Source: Anaerolineae bacterium (GTDB lineage Bacteria > Chloroflexota > Anaerolineae > Anaerolineales > Anaerolineaceae). From it: 64,000 nt of DNA. Where the stretch lies: NCBI GenBank assembly GCA_013178095.1, contig JABLXK010000006.1, forward strand, positions 62,001-126,000, written 5' to 3'. Shown piece by piece: positions 42,476 through 51,403 of this stretch (position 1 is its first letter; every line of letters starts with the position of its first letter). The position numbers were made by a program, and so were the translations under genes. The notes beneath the pieces are model-generated. The model was not told the origin of the DNA, made no database searches, and saw nothing but the letters and a program-made list of their open reading frames with translations.

Positions 42476-43435
42476 TTATGCCCGGAATTGCTTTAAGGCT
42501 TGATAGGGCGAGATTTTTCGGGTATGAATTTCCCCTAAAATTTGTTCGTATTTCCGGTTTTGAATATTCCTTTTCCATTCGGCAAACAGTTTTTCGCGCA
42601 GCAGCCGTTCGAACAGGTCGTCCAGACGGATCTGACTGCGCCGCTGCCATTCGCCGCTGGTTTCGAGATAGGTTCTATGCTGCCGGATGGCAGCGACCAG
42701 TTCATCGATGCCTTCGTCATTCAAAGCGGAGGTTTTTAGAACCGGGACTTTCCATGTTACTTGTTCTTCCCGGTTCAGACCCGCGGCGTCAGCGCCGATC
42801 TCCAGCATGGCTGCCAGCGAACGCGCCGCAGTATCCGCGCCATTCTTATCGGCTTTGTTGACTACCAGAATATCGGCGATTTCCAGGATGCCGGCTTTGG
42901 CGGCCTGGATGTCATCGCCCAATCCGGGCGCTTCCACAACCAGGGTGGTGTGCGCCAGACAGGCAATGTCCACTTCCGATTGCCCCGCGCCGACCGTTTC
43001 CACCAGGACAAAATCAAATCCGCCCGCTTCCAACGCCAGCACCATTTCGCTGGCAGCGCGCGCCAGCCCGCCCAGCGCCCCGCGCGTGGCCGCAGAGCGG
43101 ACGAATATCTCTGGATGCTCCATCAAATCGCGCATACGCACGCGGTCGCCCAATATGGCGCCTCCGCTGAAGGGGCTGCTGGGATCGATCGCCAGCACCG
43201 CGACGGATTGAGGAGTTTGCGGGCTGCCGGTTAGCTGGATGGCCAGCCTGTTTACCAGCGTGGATTTGCCTGATCCGGAAGGCCCGGTGATCCCGATGAT
43301 GAAAGCCCTGCCGGTCAGGGCGAATAGCTCGTCGAGTGCGGCGCGCCCTTCAGGATTTTCATTTTCGATCCAGGTCAACAAGCACGAGAGCGCCAGCCGG
43401 TTTCCCTGGCGAATTTGACTGGCGACGTCTTTCAT
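42476..43435 (-). CDS. meaB: Methylmalonyl-CoA mutase-associated GTPase MeaB
   Basis: From the ATG at 43435 the product is 319 residues. It has Walker [45 protein letters not shown], switch DFVLVETVGAGQSEVDIA and the GTP-base motif NKAD. MeaB guards methylmalonyl-CoA mutase and loads or exchanges its B12 cofactor. It lies 22 bases after a B12-binding mutase subunit gene. Upstream codons in the same frame are not expected to be part of it, since the family starts here. Confidence 0.92.
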   Translation of the reverse strand: MKDVASQIRQGNRLALSCLLTWIENENPEGRAALDELFALTGRAFIIGITGPSGSGKSTLVNRLAIQLTGSPQTPQSVAVLAIDPSSPFSGGAILGDRVRMRDLMEHPEIFVRSAATRGALGGLARAASEMVLALEAGGFDFVLVETVGAGQSEVDIACLAHTTLVVEAPGLGDDIQAAKAGILEIADILVVNKADKNGADTAARSLAAMLEIGADAAGLNREEQVTWKVPVLKTSALNDEGIDELVAAIRQHRTYLETSGEWQRRSQIRLDDLFERLLREKLFAEWKRNIQNRKYEQILGEIHTRKISPYQALKQFRA

Positions 43436-43457
43436 CGGTTGTATTCTTTCTGAGCGG

Positions 43458-43856
43458 TTATGCCGGTTGCAGGATTTGCTGCAAATCGGCGATGACTTGC
43501 GAGGTGGGGGTGCCGGGGCCGTACACGGCTTTAATTCCCATATCACGCAGTAGACGGGCGTCCTCGTCTGGGATGATGCCGCCCACAAAGACGCACAACT
43601 CTCCCTGCCCGTTGGCTTTCAGCAGCTCCAGCACGCGCGGCACCAAGGTCATGTGAGCGCCGGAAAGAATGGAAAGCCCCACCGCGTCCACGTCTTCCTG
43701 CAGCGCGGCGGTCGCGATCATTTCAGGGGTTTGACGCAGGCCGGTGTAGATCACTTCCATGCCGGCGTCGCGCAGCGCGCGCGCGATCACCTTGGCACCG
43801 CGGTCATGGCCGTCCAGTCCGGGTTTGGCAATCAAAACGCGAATTTTCTGTTTCAT
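43458..43856 (-). CDS. B12-binding subunit of methylmalonyl-CoA mutase
   Basis: From the ATG at 43856 (CGGGAG before it) the product is 132 residues, a stand-alone cobalamin-binding domain. It has [18 protein letters not shown], with the D-x-H-x-x-G cobalt-ligating histidine, [18 protein letters not shown] and [10 protein letters not shown]. It pairs with a large substrate-binding subunit, which is not present in this window. It is followed by meaB. Confidence 0.92.
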   Translation of the reverse strand: MKQKIRVLIAKPGLDGHDRGAKVIARALRDAGMEVIYTGLRQTPEMIATAALQEDVDAVGLSILSGAHMTLVPRVLELLKANGQGELCVFVGGIIPDEDARLLRDMGIKAVYGPGTPTSQVIADLQQILQPA

Positions 43857-43879
43857 AGCTCCCGATTCCATTATTAAAA

Positions 43880-43885
43880 ATTATA
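43880..43885 (-). promoter_or_regulatory. -10 box of the B12-subunit/meaB operon
   Basis: TATAAT on the minus strand lies 23 bases before the ATG at 43856, preceded by no clear -35 box. Confidence 0.4.
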
Positions 43886-43940
43886 ATGCTCAGTGGGCCT
43901 TTATTAAAGAATCGAAATGGAACATGCTGGAAGTATCTTT

Positions 43941-43946
43941 TATAAT
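43941..43946 (+). promoter_or_regulatory. -10 box of the DUF3048 gene
   Basis: TATAAT lies 22 bases before the ATG at 43969; the -35 region is only weakly like the consensus. Confidence 0.4.
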
Positions 43947-43968
43947 CTTAAACTTGTTTGGGTAATAA

Positions 43969-45117
43969 ATGAAGAAGAAATTTGAATACTTGCTGCCGAT
44001 TTTAATCATGCTAATGGCCGCCTGCCAGCCAACCAGTCAGGCTGCGGTTGCTTCGGAAGAGACTGGGCAGCTGGCGCAGTCACCCACCTTTACCGTTCCA
44101 CCAACCCACGTTACCGAAGTGCCTCAATCGACTCCAACGCCTGAGCAGGTTATTAACCCGCTGACCGGCTTGCCGGCAGCCGATCCTGCGCTGCTGGAGC
44201 GCCGGCCGATCATGGTGAAGGTTTCCAATTATCCGCAATACGGCCGCCCGCATGCCGGGTTATCCTTTGCCGATATGGTTTTCGAGTATTACATCGGCAA
44301 CGGCACCAACCGCTTCTTGGCCCTGTATTACGGCCAGGATTGCAGCCAGATCGGCCCGGTGCGCTCCGGCCGTTTCGTGGATGCCCAACTGGTGCCCATG
44401 TACGGCGGCGTGCTGGTTTACGGCAGCGCGGATGAAGATACCGACGCTGAAATCATTTCTACATTGGGAAATTACGCCATCTCCAATTTTGACGCGCCCG
44501 AACCGGCTTTCATCGGCACCGACACGCACAGCGTGACGGGCGTGTATGCCAACTCAGCCGCCATCAGCCAATTCGTTTCCGCTCAGGGATGGGAGAACAG
44601 CGCCCCGGATTTGCCCGGCATGGTCTTTTCCTACGATATTCCCGATCGCGGCAAGTATGCTGATCAATTGAATGTGCTGTTTAATTACAACGACCGCGGC
44701 GAATGGCATTACGATGCCGGGTCCGGCAAATATTTGCGCTGGATTGAATATTTCGAGGACGAGAACGACACCACCTACGATATGATCCCGCTGGTGGACA
44801 AGGTGACCGGCAGCCAGTTGGCCTTTTCCAACGTAATTGTCCTGTTTGCCAAATATACCGAACTGGCTCCCAGCCGTCACTTGATCGACATCATTGGGAA
44901 CAACAAAGGCAAACCGGCGTATTACTTCCGCGACGGACAGGTTTTCGAGGGCACCTGGCGCGCTAAGGTGGATGATGACCCCATTCAGTTTTTCAATGAC
45001 CAGGGCGAACCGATGCCGCTTAAACCCGGCAACACCTGGATTGTGATCACGGGCCTGAATTCCTCGTATGAAGAGATCCAGCCAAAAGTTTGGGAATTGT
45101 TCTTCAACCTTCCTTAA
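43969..45117 (+). CDS. DUF3048 (YerB-like) lipoprotein
   Basis: The 382-residue product has a lipoprotein signal with lipobox MAAC at about residue 19, then a Thr/Pro-rich linker. The DUF3048 body begins NPLTGLPAADPALLERRPIMVKVSNYP, with ARPHAGLS-like and DMVFEYYIGNGTNRFLALYYG segments, and continues to the C-terminal domain with YYFRDGQVFEGTW. The family (YerB) is found on the outer face of Gram-positive-like envelopes and is of unknown function. A strong terminator follows. Confidence 0.88.
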   Translation: MKKKFEYLLPILIMLMAACQPTSQAAVASEETGQLAQSPTFTVPPTHVTEVPQSTPTPEQVINPLTGLPAADPALLERRPIMVKVSNYPQYGRPHAGLSFADMVFEYYIGNGTNRFLALYYGQDCSQIGPVRSGRFVDAQLVPMYGGVLVYGSADEDTDAEIISTLGNYAISNFDAPEPAFIGTDTHSVTGVYANSAAISQFVSAQGWENSAPDLPGMVFSYDIPDRGKYADQLNVLFNYNDRGEWHYDAGSGKYLRWIEYFEDENDTTYDMIPLVDKVTGSQLAFSNVIVLFAKYTELAPSRHLIDIIGNNKGKPAYYFRDGQVFEGTWRAKVDDDPIQFFNDQGEPMPLKPGNTWIVITGLNSSYEEIQPKVWELFFNLP

Positions 45118-45134
45118 AAATTAGCAGAATGATT

Positions 45135-45164
45135 ACGGAAGGGTCTCAAGCCCTCCCGTTTTTG
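45135..45164 (+). terminator. Intrinsic terminator of the DUF3048 gene
   Basis: ACGGAAGGG (45135-45143) pairs with CCCTCCCGT (45151-45159), with one A-C mismatch, followed by TTTTTG and a T-rich tail. Confidence 0.75.
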
Positions 45165-45167
45165 TTT

Positions 45168-48100
45168 TTAACTATCCAGCGTGACCAGATAGTTCGGATC
45201 GTCATCCCTGTCGGTGTCGTTCCCGCAGAAACTTACATTGAACAATTGCGGCTCGGTGGGAATGGAACCGGTACCGATCACCTCGATGCCGTTGCCTTCG
45301 TTGCCGATGAAGGAACTGGCATAAATCTTCAGGTAAAGGGGATCGGGAATTTCGATGTAGAGGCCATCGCCATCGTAACCCACCCCGTTGGACATGCTCT
45401 GAATGTTGCGCAGCGTCACCGACGGTCCGCCGGAATAGAGCTGCAGGCCGTCCTTTGCGTTCAGGCGTGTGATGGAATTAGTGATGGTGATAGCGCCGCC
45501 GTCGGCTTGGTTGTCCACGATTATGCCATTGCCGCCGTTCTGGATGGCGATGACCCTGTCTATCGTGATGGCTTTATTGGAATAGACTGCCAACCCGGAG
45601 CCGCCGTTATCCGAAATGGTGTTGTCACCCATTGTCCCCAGGATGCTGACCGTTCCGCTGCCGGCAGTATTGTCGATGAACACACCGTTAGAGCCGTTGT
45701 TGACCGCCAGGATGTTATTGAGTGTGACGCTGCCGGAAGAATAGATTTCCAGGCCTTTCATAACGTTCTCGTTCACCTCCGCCTTGAAGACGGCCACCGC
45801 GGCGTTGGTGCCGGACTGGTTATCGATGTACGCGCCGGTGTAGCCGTTATCCCGCAGGAACATGCGGCCGTTGTTGATGATGCTGACTGCGCCCCTGGCT
45901 TCAATGCGGATGCCGTACTTGGTGTTATAGCTGTAGGAGCTGGTGATCAAGCTGGTGGTTGATTTGATCGAAACGCTGCCGGTACCGCCGTCGCTATCGA
46001 CGTTCAACCCATCCTCGCCGTTCTGCATTGCGCTGGCGTTAGTAATGCTGACGCTGCCGTTGGTGACAATCTGCAGCCCGTGATAATTGTTGTGGTAAAA
46101 GTTGACGCTGCTGTTAAACAAACTATTAATCACTGAAACACCGCCGCTGCCGGCGCTGTTATCCAGCATGGCCCCGCGGAAGGGATATTGGGTGGGGTTA
46201 TTCATTTCTTCGTCATTGAGGTAGAGTATGTAATTTCCTGTCTCACTGCTATTCGAGCTGACGCGGATGTAGTAATTGCCGTCTGCTGGCAGGTTGAAGG
46301 TCAGGCGCGCGTCGCTTCCGCCATAGCTGTCATCGTCGGTGGCGATCAGGTGCCCGTCCTTGTCATACACCTCCAGCAGAACGTCGAACTCCTCGCTCTC
46401 CAGGATGATGTCCAACTCCTGCCCGGAAGTACCGTCGAACCACCAGGTGTCCGCTTGGTAATATGGCGTAAGGTGTTCAAAGATCGTCTCGCCTTCCGGA
46501 TCGATTTCGCCGCTATTCACTGAATTGTAGCGCCCCTGCACACCGGATAAATAAATCCAACCCTTGGAGTCCACCTCAACCCCCGTGCCCTGGTTGGCTT
46601 CGAAATTGGCATCGTACAAATAAACGCTGCCGGATGTGATGGAGGTATTGTTTTGCACGTAAGCGCCGCCGCCGTAATTGGCAATCACATTCCCGGCATA
46701 TAAAGTAACAATGCCGTTGGAATAGATTTCCAGTCCGTACATATCCAGCGGATTCAACCAACCGTTGCCGGAAAAACTATTGGTTTTGTTCTTGGATGAT
46801 TTTAACGTTACGCTGCCGCTCACCAGCGGATATTGATTCTTGATGTATAGACCGTCATATCCGTTGGCGTCCGCCTGAATGTCGCTCAAATTGACCGTAC
46901 CGCTGGAGACGATATAAAGCCCGTAGAATTTGTTGGTGTTGAATGTATTTGCAGCATTGAGCGAGCGTAAATTGACTGAGCCGTTTCCAAGACAGTAACC
47001 CCCGCTCAAATTGCAGGTATTCAAACGTGCTCCGGCGCTGCCATTGGAATTGGCGCTGACGTTGGTCAGAGTGATATTTCCTCTTGAAGTGATCGAGAGA
47101 CCCAGACCGCTGTTGCTGTTGAAATTGGAGAGCACACCGCTCACCGAAGAAAGCAGGGTGACGCCGCCGCTGCCGCCGGCGTTATACAAATATGCCCCCG
47201 CCGACTCATACTGTCCTGCGTTGCCGTTGTCTGAGGCAGTCAGATTCGTGATGGTGATGGCGTTTTTGGAGAGAACTTCGAGACCGCTGAAATTGTTGTC
47301 ATCGAAAGTATTCCAGAGGTTATTGGCGGTTTTATTGATGATCACCATAGCGCTGCCCGCGGTATTGTCGATCATCGCGCCGTAATACGTGAAGTAGGTC
47401 TGGTAGGTGTGGGTTTCATCATTGATGGAAATGGTATAGTTCCCATGATTATCGTCGGCTGCCAGCACGTGGATGAAATACTTGCCGGCGATCGCCAGGT
47501 CAGTTTCAATCAAGGCGTCGGTTTCGCTGTAGCCATTGTCGTTGGACGCGATCAGGTTGCCGGCCGCATCGTACAATTCCAGTAATCCGTCGAATTCGGT
47601 ACTTTCTAAAATGATCTTCACGTGCAACCCTTCCGTGGCATCGAAGTACCAGGTGTCATGGCTGCTGATGGAAGTGAGGCGTTCGTGGACAGTTTCGCCT
47701 GCCGAAACGATGTCGCTGTTGATCAGCGAATTGTAGCAAGCCGTCACCCCGTTGAGCGTGACTGCCCCTTTGGCGTATGCCAGCAATCCCGAACCCTGGT
47801 TCTCGTTGAATTTGCCGTCAGTGATGGTGATGGCGCCGGCGGAGATGGTTCCCTCGCTGTTTTTCAGGTAAGCGCCAGCCGCCAGGTTGTTATTGGCTTC
47901 CAGCGAACTCAACGAAATACTTCCGTATGAATAAACCTCGATGCCGGGATAGGTGCCTTGCAGCAGCGAACCGTTGTTATTAAATGTATTGGTCAATCCT
48001 TTCGAGGCGGACATATTCACACCCACCACAGCGGTTTCCAGGCTGTTGTTGACATACAAACCGTTATAGCCGTTGGAATCAGCCTGCAGGTTAGACAAGC

Positions 48101-51041
48101 TCACGATGCCGCCGGACAGGATGTGCACGCCGTAATCGTGGTTATTGTTGAATTGATTGATCACGCTGTACAGGTTCTTAATGGTCACTTTCCCTAACCC
48201 GAGGCATTCTTCGCCGCTGAGCTGACAATTATCGATAACCACGCCGGACACGCTGTTGCTGCTGGCGTTGAGATTATTTAAAGTCACGTCGCCCCGCGTG
48301 GAAATCGTAATACCATCGCCGCCATTATAGGAAAAATCCCCGGTCGCCGTCTTTGCCGGGTTGCTGATGGTGACCGCTCCATAGGTGGTGGGGTTCTCAA
48401 CAAAAATGCCCGACTCGTTGTTCTCGGAAGCGCTGACGTATTGCAGGTTGACGACTCCACCGGAGGTGATGTAGATACCGTGCTCGTGGTTGCCGTCAAA
48501 GGTATTCAACTGATAGAACAGGGTGGTGAGGTTAATGGCGCCGCTGCCGAGGCATTTGCTTCCATCCGTAACGCAGGTATCCAGCGAGATGCCCGACCCC
48601 ACATTTTCGTTGGCCTGCACATTGGTAATCGAAATCAGACCGCGCGTGGTGATATCGATGCCGCTGCCGCCGTTGTTATTGAACTCGCCTTGCGAACCGC
48701 TGATGTTATTGACAATGGTCACCGTACCGGAAGAAGTGCTGTTATCAACCAGGATGCCGCTGCCGCCGTTCCCGGAAGCAGAAACGTTGGTTAACGTGAT
48801 GGCTGAAATGGAAGCCAGCTCGAATCCGTTCTGGGTATTCAGGTCGGCTTGCGTGTTGCTGATGCTGATCCTTCCCTTGGAATCGATCTTGATACCCGAT
48901 CCGCCGTTGTTGCGAAACACATTGGAAAAGTTAACCAGCGTGGTGCGAATGGTGATCGCCACAGTGCTGATGGGATTATTGATCTCCAGTCCGTGACCGA
49001 GGTTGTCGTAAGCGCTGGTGTTGTTGAGCGTCACGGTCGAGCCGGCGCTGATCACCAGGCCGTTGGCGCTGTTGCCCAGAAAGTAATTTGCGCCATACCA
49101 GCCGGCTGCGATGGGGCTGTTGAGCGTGATGGTGCCGAGCCCGCGGCAGATACCGCGCACCGCGTCGTATTGGCAGGTGTCCAGCACCGCGCCGTTCTGG
49201 CTGTTGTAGGAAGCGTCCACTGTGTTCAAGATCACGTTCTTCAATGATTCGATTTCCAGCCCGTTGCCGGAGTTGTCCTGGAACATGCCGCTGTTGATGG
49301 TGATGATGCCGGAACCTGAGGTAGTGTCGATGACGATGCCGGGAATGGCATAGTCGGTTTCGTTGGCATGCAGCGAATCGTTCAACGATAATTGGTAATC
49401 CCCGTCCAACGCACTGCTGCTTTCCAGTGTTTTGACAATGATGTAATACACCCCGTCCGCTGCCAGCGTGAAATTGATTTTGGAGTTGGTGGTGGTTCCG
49501 TCGATATTGTCATTGGAAGCCAGCAGGGTGTTTGTGGCGGCGTCCCATAATTCCAGATAAGCATCGAACATGCCGCTTTCCAGCAGGATTTCCAACTCCT
49601 GCGCATCTGTGCCGTTGAAATACCAGCGGTCGCCGCTGAATTTGTTATCTTCGTTCAAACGCTCGTTCACGGTTTCGCCGGATGCGATGTTCCCGGTGCG
49701 AATCGAACTGTGCGAAGCACGCACGTAGTTAAGAGTGACTGCTCCGGGCGTGGTGATATCGATGGCTGTGTTGTCGTTGTAATACGCGAACACGTTTTGC
49801 ATGCTAACGGCGGCGATTTTGCTCGTGGATGCGATCAAACCGTAGCCGTATTCATCCGAATACGGGGCGACAGAATTGTGGTCGAACAGGCTGTTCTTAA
49901 TCGAAAGGCTGCTGAAACCGTATATTTCCGCGCCGTTGCCGTTATTATTGCTGGCGGTCACGCCTTCCAGGGTGACCGCGCCGTTGGTGTTCACGTACAG
50001 GCCGACATTCCAGGTCAACGCTTCGCCATCGTCGTTGTAATCGAAAGAGCTGTTGGTAATGATGACCGAACCCGAAGCGGCGGCGCGGTTGTCGATGCGG
50101 GCGCCATCTCCTAGGTTGCCCCGAGATTGGACACTGGTCATTTTAACGCTGCCGTTATGACCGCTGATGGTCAATCCGTCGCCGCTGTCATTCTGGATAT
50201 ATAAATCGTCCAGAACCAGTGCGCCGCTGTTGTTGGTCAGCGTAACGCTGCCGTCGATAGTGAAACCGCTCAGGGTGAACCCCAGCGTGGTGTTCCGAAT
50301 GGTGATGCTGCCGGTCAGGGTTACCAATCCGGAACCCGCGCCCATCAATCCTTTTAACTTACCCAGGTTGCCGCTGCCGCTGGTTCCGTCGATCGTCACA
50401 TCTTCTTCATAATTGCCCGCCAGCACGTAAAGCTTGCCGTCTGTCGGCACCAACCCGCCATCGATCTGCTGCAGGGCATAGGTGATGGGGTCTTCATTCA
50501 CCCAGCAGGTGGCAGCGTCGGACGGGCAGTCGGATTCGTCAGCGACCACCGCGTATTTAACGCCCGCCACGATCCACCAGGGATCACTGCTGGCGACAGC
50601 CTCGGCGCTTTCCTGGCTGGCCAGGTCGAGCACTTCACCATTTTCATTGACTACCACAATCGCCGGTTCCGAATTTTCAACCGTCGTTTCATTTTCCGAA
50701 TCTCCTTCAACTTCTATGAGAATCGCGCTATCTTGAACAGGAATTTGCCCGGCTTCCTCTTCTTGCCCGGCTTCGCCGGGCTGGCTATCCGCCTCCGTGG
50801 AAATGGGCTCGATTATTTCTTCCTGAGTGATCGCAGTCGAATCCGCGGTCGCTTCAGTGTTCTCGATACCCTCGACATCCTCCGGCGCGCTTGCGTCCGG
50901 GTTGCTTTGCGAGGATTCCACGACCGCCGCGCTTTCTCCTTCGGGTAAGTCGCCATCCGCGAGCGCGTTGGTAAAGGTCAACAAGACGCATAAAAACGCG
51001 ACCATCACCGCACTAACGGCAATATCGGATAATCTTTTCAT
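45168..51041 (-). CDS. Giant secreted parallel beta-helix protein with three PPC domains
   Basis: From the ATG at 51041 (GGAGGAAAT before it) the product is 1957 residues. A signal peptide (LSDIAVSAVMVAFLCVLLTFTNALA) is followed by an acidic, low-complexity region (to about 160). Then come dozens of beta-helix rungs (GNGAEIYGFSSLSIKN, GGSGIKIDSKGRISI and so on). Three pre-peptidase C-terminal (PPC) domains lie at about 453-550, 1113-1210 and 1517-1610, each with DTWYFDGT/ELDIILES/LELYDA/YYIRV-type strands. No anchor motif, membrane helix or catalytic motif is seen at the C-terminus. It is likely an adhesin, a matrix protein or a carbohydrate-binding surface protein. Its leader holds a GEMM-type riboswitch. 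Confidence 0.88.
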   Translation of the reverse strand: MKRLSDIAVSAVMVAFLCVLLTFTNALADGDLPEGESAAVVESSQSNPDASAPEDVEGIENTEATADSTAITQEEIIEPISTEADSQPGEAGQEEEAGQIPVQDSAILIEVEGDSENETTVENSEPAIVVVNENGEVLDLASQESAEAVASSDPWWIVAGVKYAVVADESDCPSDAATCWVNEDPITYALQQIDGGLVPTDGKLYVLAGNYEEDVTIDGTSGSGNLGKLKGLMGAGSGLVTLTGSITIRNTTLGFTLSGFTIDGSVTLTNNSGALVLDDLYIQNDSGDGLTISGHNGSVKMTSVQSRGNLGDGARIDNRAAASGSVIITNSSFDYNDDGEALTWNVGLYVNTNGAVTLEGVTASNNNGNGAEIYGFSSLSIKNSLFDHNSVAPYSDEYGYGLIASTSKIAAVSMQNVFAYYNDNTAIDITTPGAVTLNYVRASHSSIRTGNIASGETVNERLNEDNKFSGDRWYFNGTDAQELEILLESGMFDAYLELWDAATNTLLASNDNIDGTTTNSKINFTLAADGVYYIIVKTLESSSALDGDYQLSLNDSLHANETDYAIPGIVIDTTSGSGIITINSGMFQDNSGNGLEIESLKNVILNTVDASYNSQNGAVLDTCQYDAVRGICRGLGTITLNSPIAAGWYGANYFLGNSANGLVISAGSTVTLNNTSAYDNLGHGLEINNPISTVAITIRTTLVNFSNVFRNNGGSGIKIDSKGRISISNTQADLNTQNGFELASISAITLTNVSASGNGGSGILVDNSTSSGTVTIVNNISGSQGEFNNNGGSGIDITTRGLISITNVQANENVGSGISLDTCVTDGSKCLGSGAINLTTLFYQLNTFDGNHEHGIYITSGGVVNLQYVSASENNESGIFVENPTTYGAVTISNPAKTATGDFSYNGGDGITISTRGDVTLNNLNASSNSVSGVVIDNCQLSGEECLGLGKVTIKNLYSVINQFNNNHDYGVHILSGGIVSLSNLQADSNGYNGLYVNNSLETAVVGVNMSASKGLTNTFNNNGSLLQGTYPGIEVYSYGSISLSSLEANNNLAAGAYLKNSEGTISAGAITITDGKFNENQGSGLLAYAKGAVTLNGVTACYNSLINSDIVSAGETVHERLTSISSHDTWYFDATEGLHVKIILESTEFDGLLELYDAAGNLIASNDNGYSETDALIETDLAIAGKYFIHVLAADDNHGNYTISINDETHTYQTYFTYYGAMIDNTAGSAMVIINKTANNLWNTFDDNNFSGLEVLSKNAITITNLTASDNGNAGQYESAGAYLYNAGGSGGVTLLSSVSGVLSNFNSNSGLGLSITSRGNITLTNVSANSNGSAGARLNTCNLSGGYCLGNGSVNLRSLNAANTFNTNKFYGLYIVSSGTVNLSDIQADANGYDGLYIKNQYPLVSGSVTLKSSKNKTNSFSGNGWLNPLDMYGLEIYSNGIVTLYAGNVIANYGGGAYVQNNTSITSGSVYLYDANFEANQGTGVEVDSKGWIYLSGVQGRYNSVNSGEIDPEGETIFEHLTPYYQADTWWFDGTSGQELDIILESEEFDVLLEVYDKDGHLIATDDDSYGGSDARLTFNLPADGNYYIRVSSNSSETGNYILYLNDEEMNNPTQYPFRGAMLDNSAGSGGVSVINSLFNSSVNFYHNNYHGLQIVTNGSVSITNASAMQNGEDGLNVDSDGGTGSVSIKSTTSLITSSYSYNTKYGIRIEARGAVSIINNGRMFLRDNGYTGAYIDNQSGTNAAVAVFKAEVNENVMKGLEIYSSGSVTLNNILAVNNGSNGVFIDNTAGSGTVSILGTMGDNTISDNGGSGLAVYSNKAITIDRVIAIQNGGNGIIVDNQADGGAITITNSITRLNAKDGLQLYSGGPSVTLRNIQSMSNGVGYDGDGLYIEIPDPLYLKIYASSFIGNEGNGIEVIGTGSIPTEPQLFNVSFCGNDTDRDDDPNYLVTLDS

Positions 51042-51124
51042 AATTTCCTCCAGCGGTACCACGTACTAAATGAACCTCATCATCTTCTTCTCGACAAAAG
51101 CTCCCGGGGCTTGGTTGATTAACG

Positions 51125-51156
51125 AAAAAGCAGGCCGGCGCGCTGCCAGGCCTGCT
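51125..51156 (-). terminator. Terminator in the leader of the giant gene
   Basis: On the minus strand AGCAGGCC (51156-51149) pairs with GGCCTGCT (51136-51129), extended by GGC/GCC with one bulged A, and is followed by TTTTT. It lies between the riboswitch aptamer and the start codon, so it would stop transcription before the gene. Its first arm overlaps the partner of an antiterminator. Confidence 0.72.
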
Positions 51157-51179
51157 GAACGTTTAAATTAAAAAATCTT

Positions 51180-51255
51180 CGGCGGCCTGGCGATCCTAGC
51201 GAATGCTGTAGACCCATAGCTTTGCGTCCTCAGCTTTCGCTGAGTTTGCCTTTTT
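51180..51255 (-). promoter_or_regulatory. GEMM-I (cyclic di-GMP) riboswitch, probable
   Basis: Read on the minus strand, the sequence has the GEMM-I core in order: AGGCAAAC, a six-pair hairpin closed by a GAAA tetraloop (CTCAGC-GAAA-GCTGAG), then GACGCAAAGC, GGGTCTA (tetraloop receptor side), a second hairpin, and GCCAGGCCGCC. The opening GGC (51250-51248) pairs with the last GCC (51183-51181). The residue thought to separate cyclic di-GMP from cGAMP types is a G here, which favours cyclic di-GMP. Its 3' arm GCCAGGCC (51191-51184) can instead pair with GGCCTGGC (51152-51145), part of the terminator. An AT-rich promoter-like stretch (51270-51300) precedes it. Confidence 0.8.
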
Positions 51256-51350
51256 CGGATCAATTGTCTGTATAAATAATATATCATATTTAAATTGGAA
51301 AACAATCCGAACAGGTGGGATTCGAACGATGAGCGGGTATATATGTGGCG

Positions 51351-51383
51351 AAAAAAAGAGAACCCGAAGGCTTTCGGGTTCTC
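51351..51383 (-). terminator. Strong intrinsic terminator after the SDH-type protease gene
   Basis: GAGAACCCGAA pairs with TTCGGGTTCTC (51358-51383 on the plus strand); on the minus strand seven T follow (51357-51351). It separates the protease transcript from the riboswitch region. Confidence 0.85.
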
Positions 51384-51403
51384 GTGTGGAGATCAATCGC
51401 GTT

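Noticed and set aside
45090-45962. 290-codon open frame on the plus strand across the end of the giant gene
   Set aside because: Opposite the repetitive beta-helix coding sequence, where repeats produce long open frames in all phases.
51307-51334. tRNA-like 3' piece (TTCGAATCCCACC on the minus strand), possible attachment-site remnant
   Set aside because: Only about 20 bases fit a T-loop and stem; the 5' half of the T-stem does not pair, and there is no integrase or second copy in the window.
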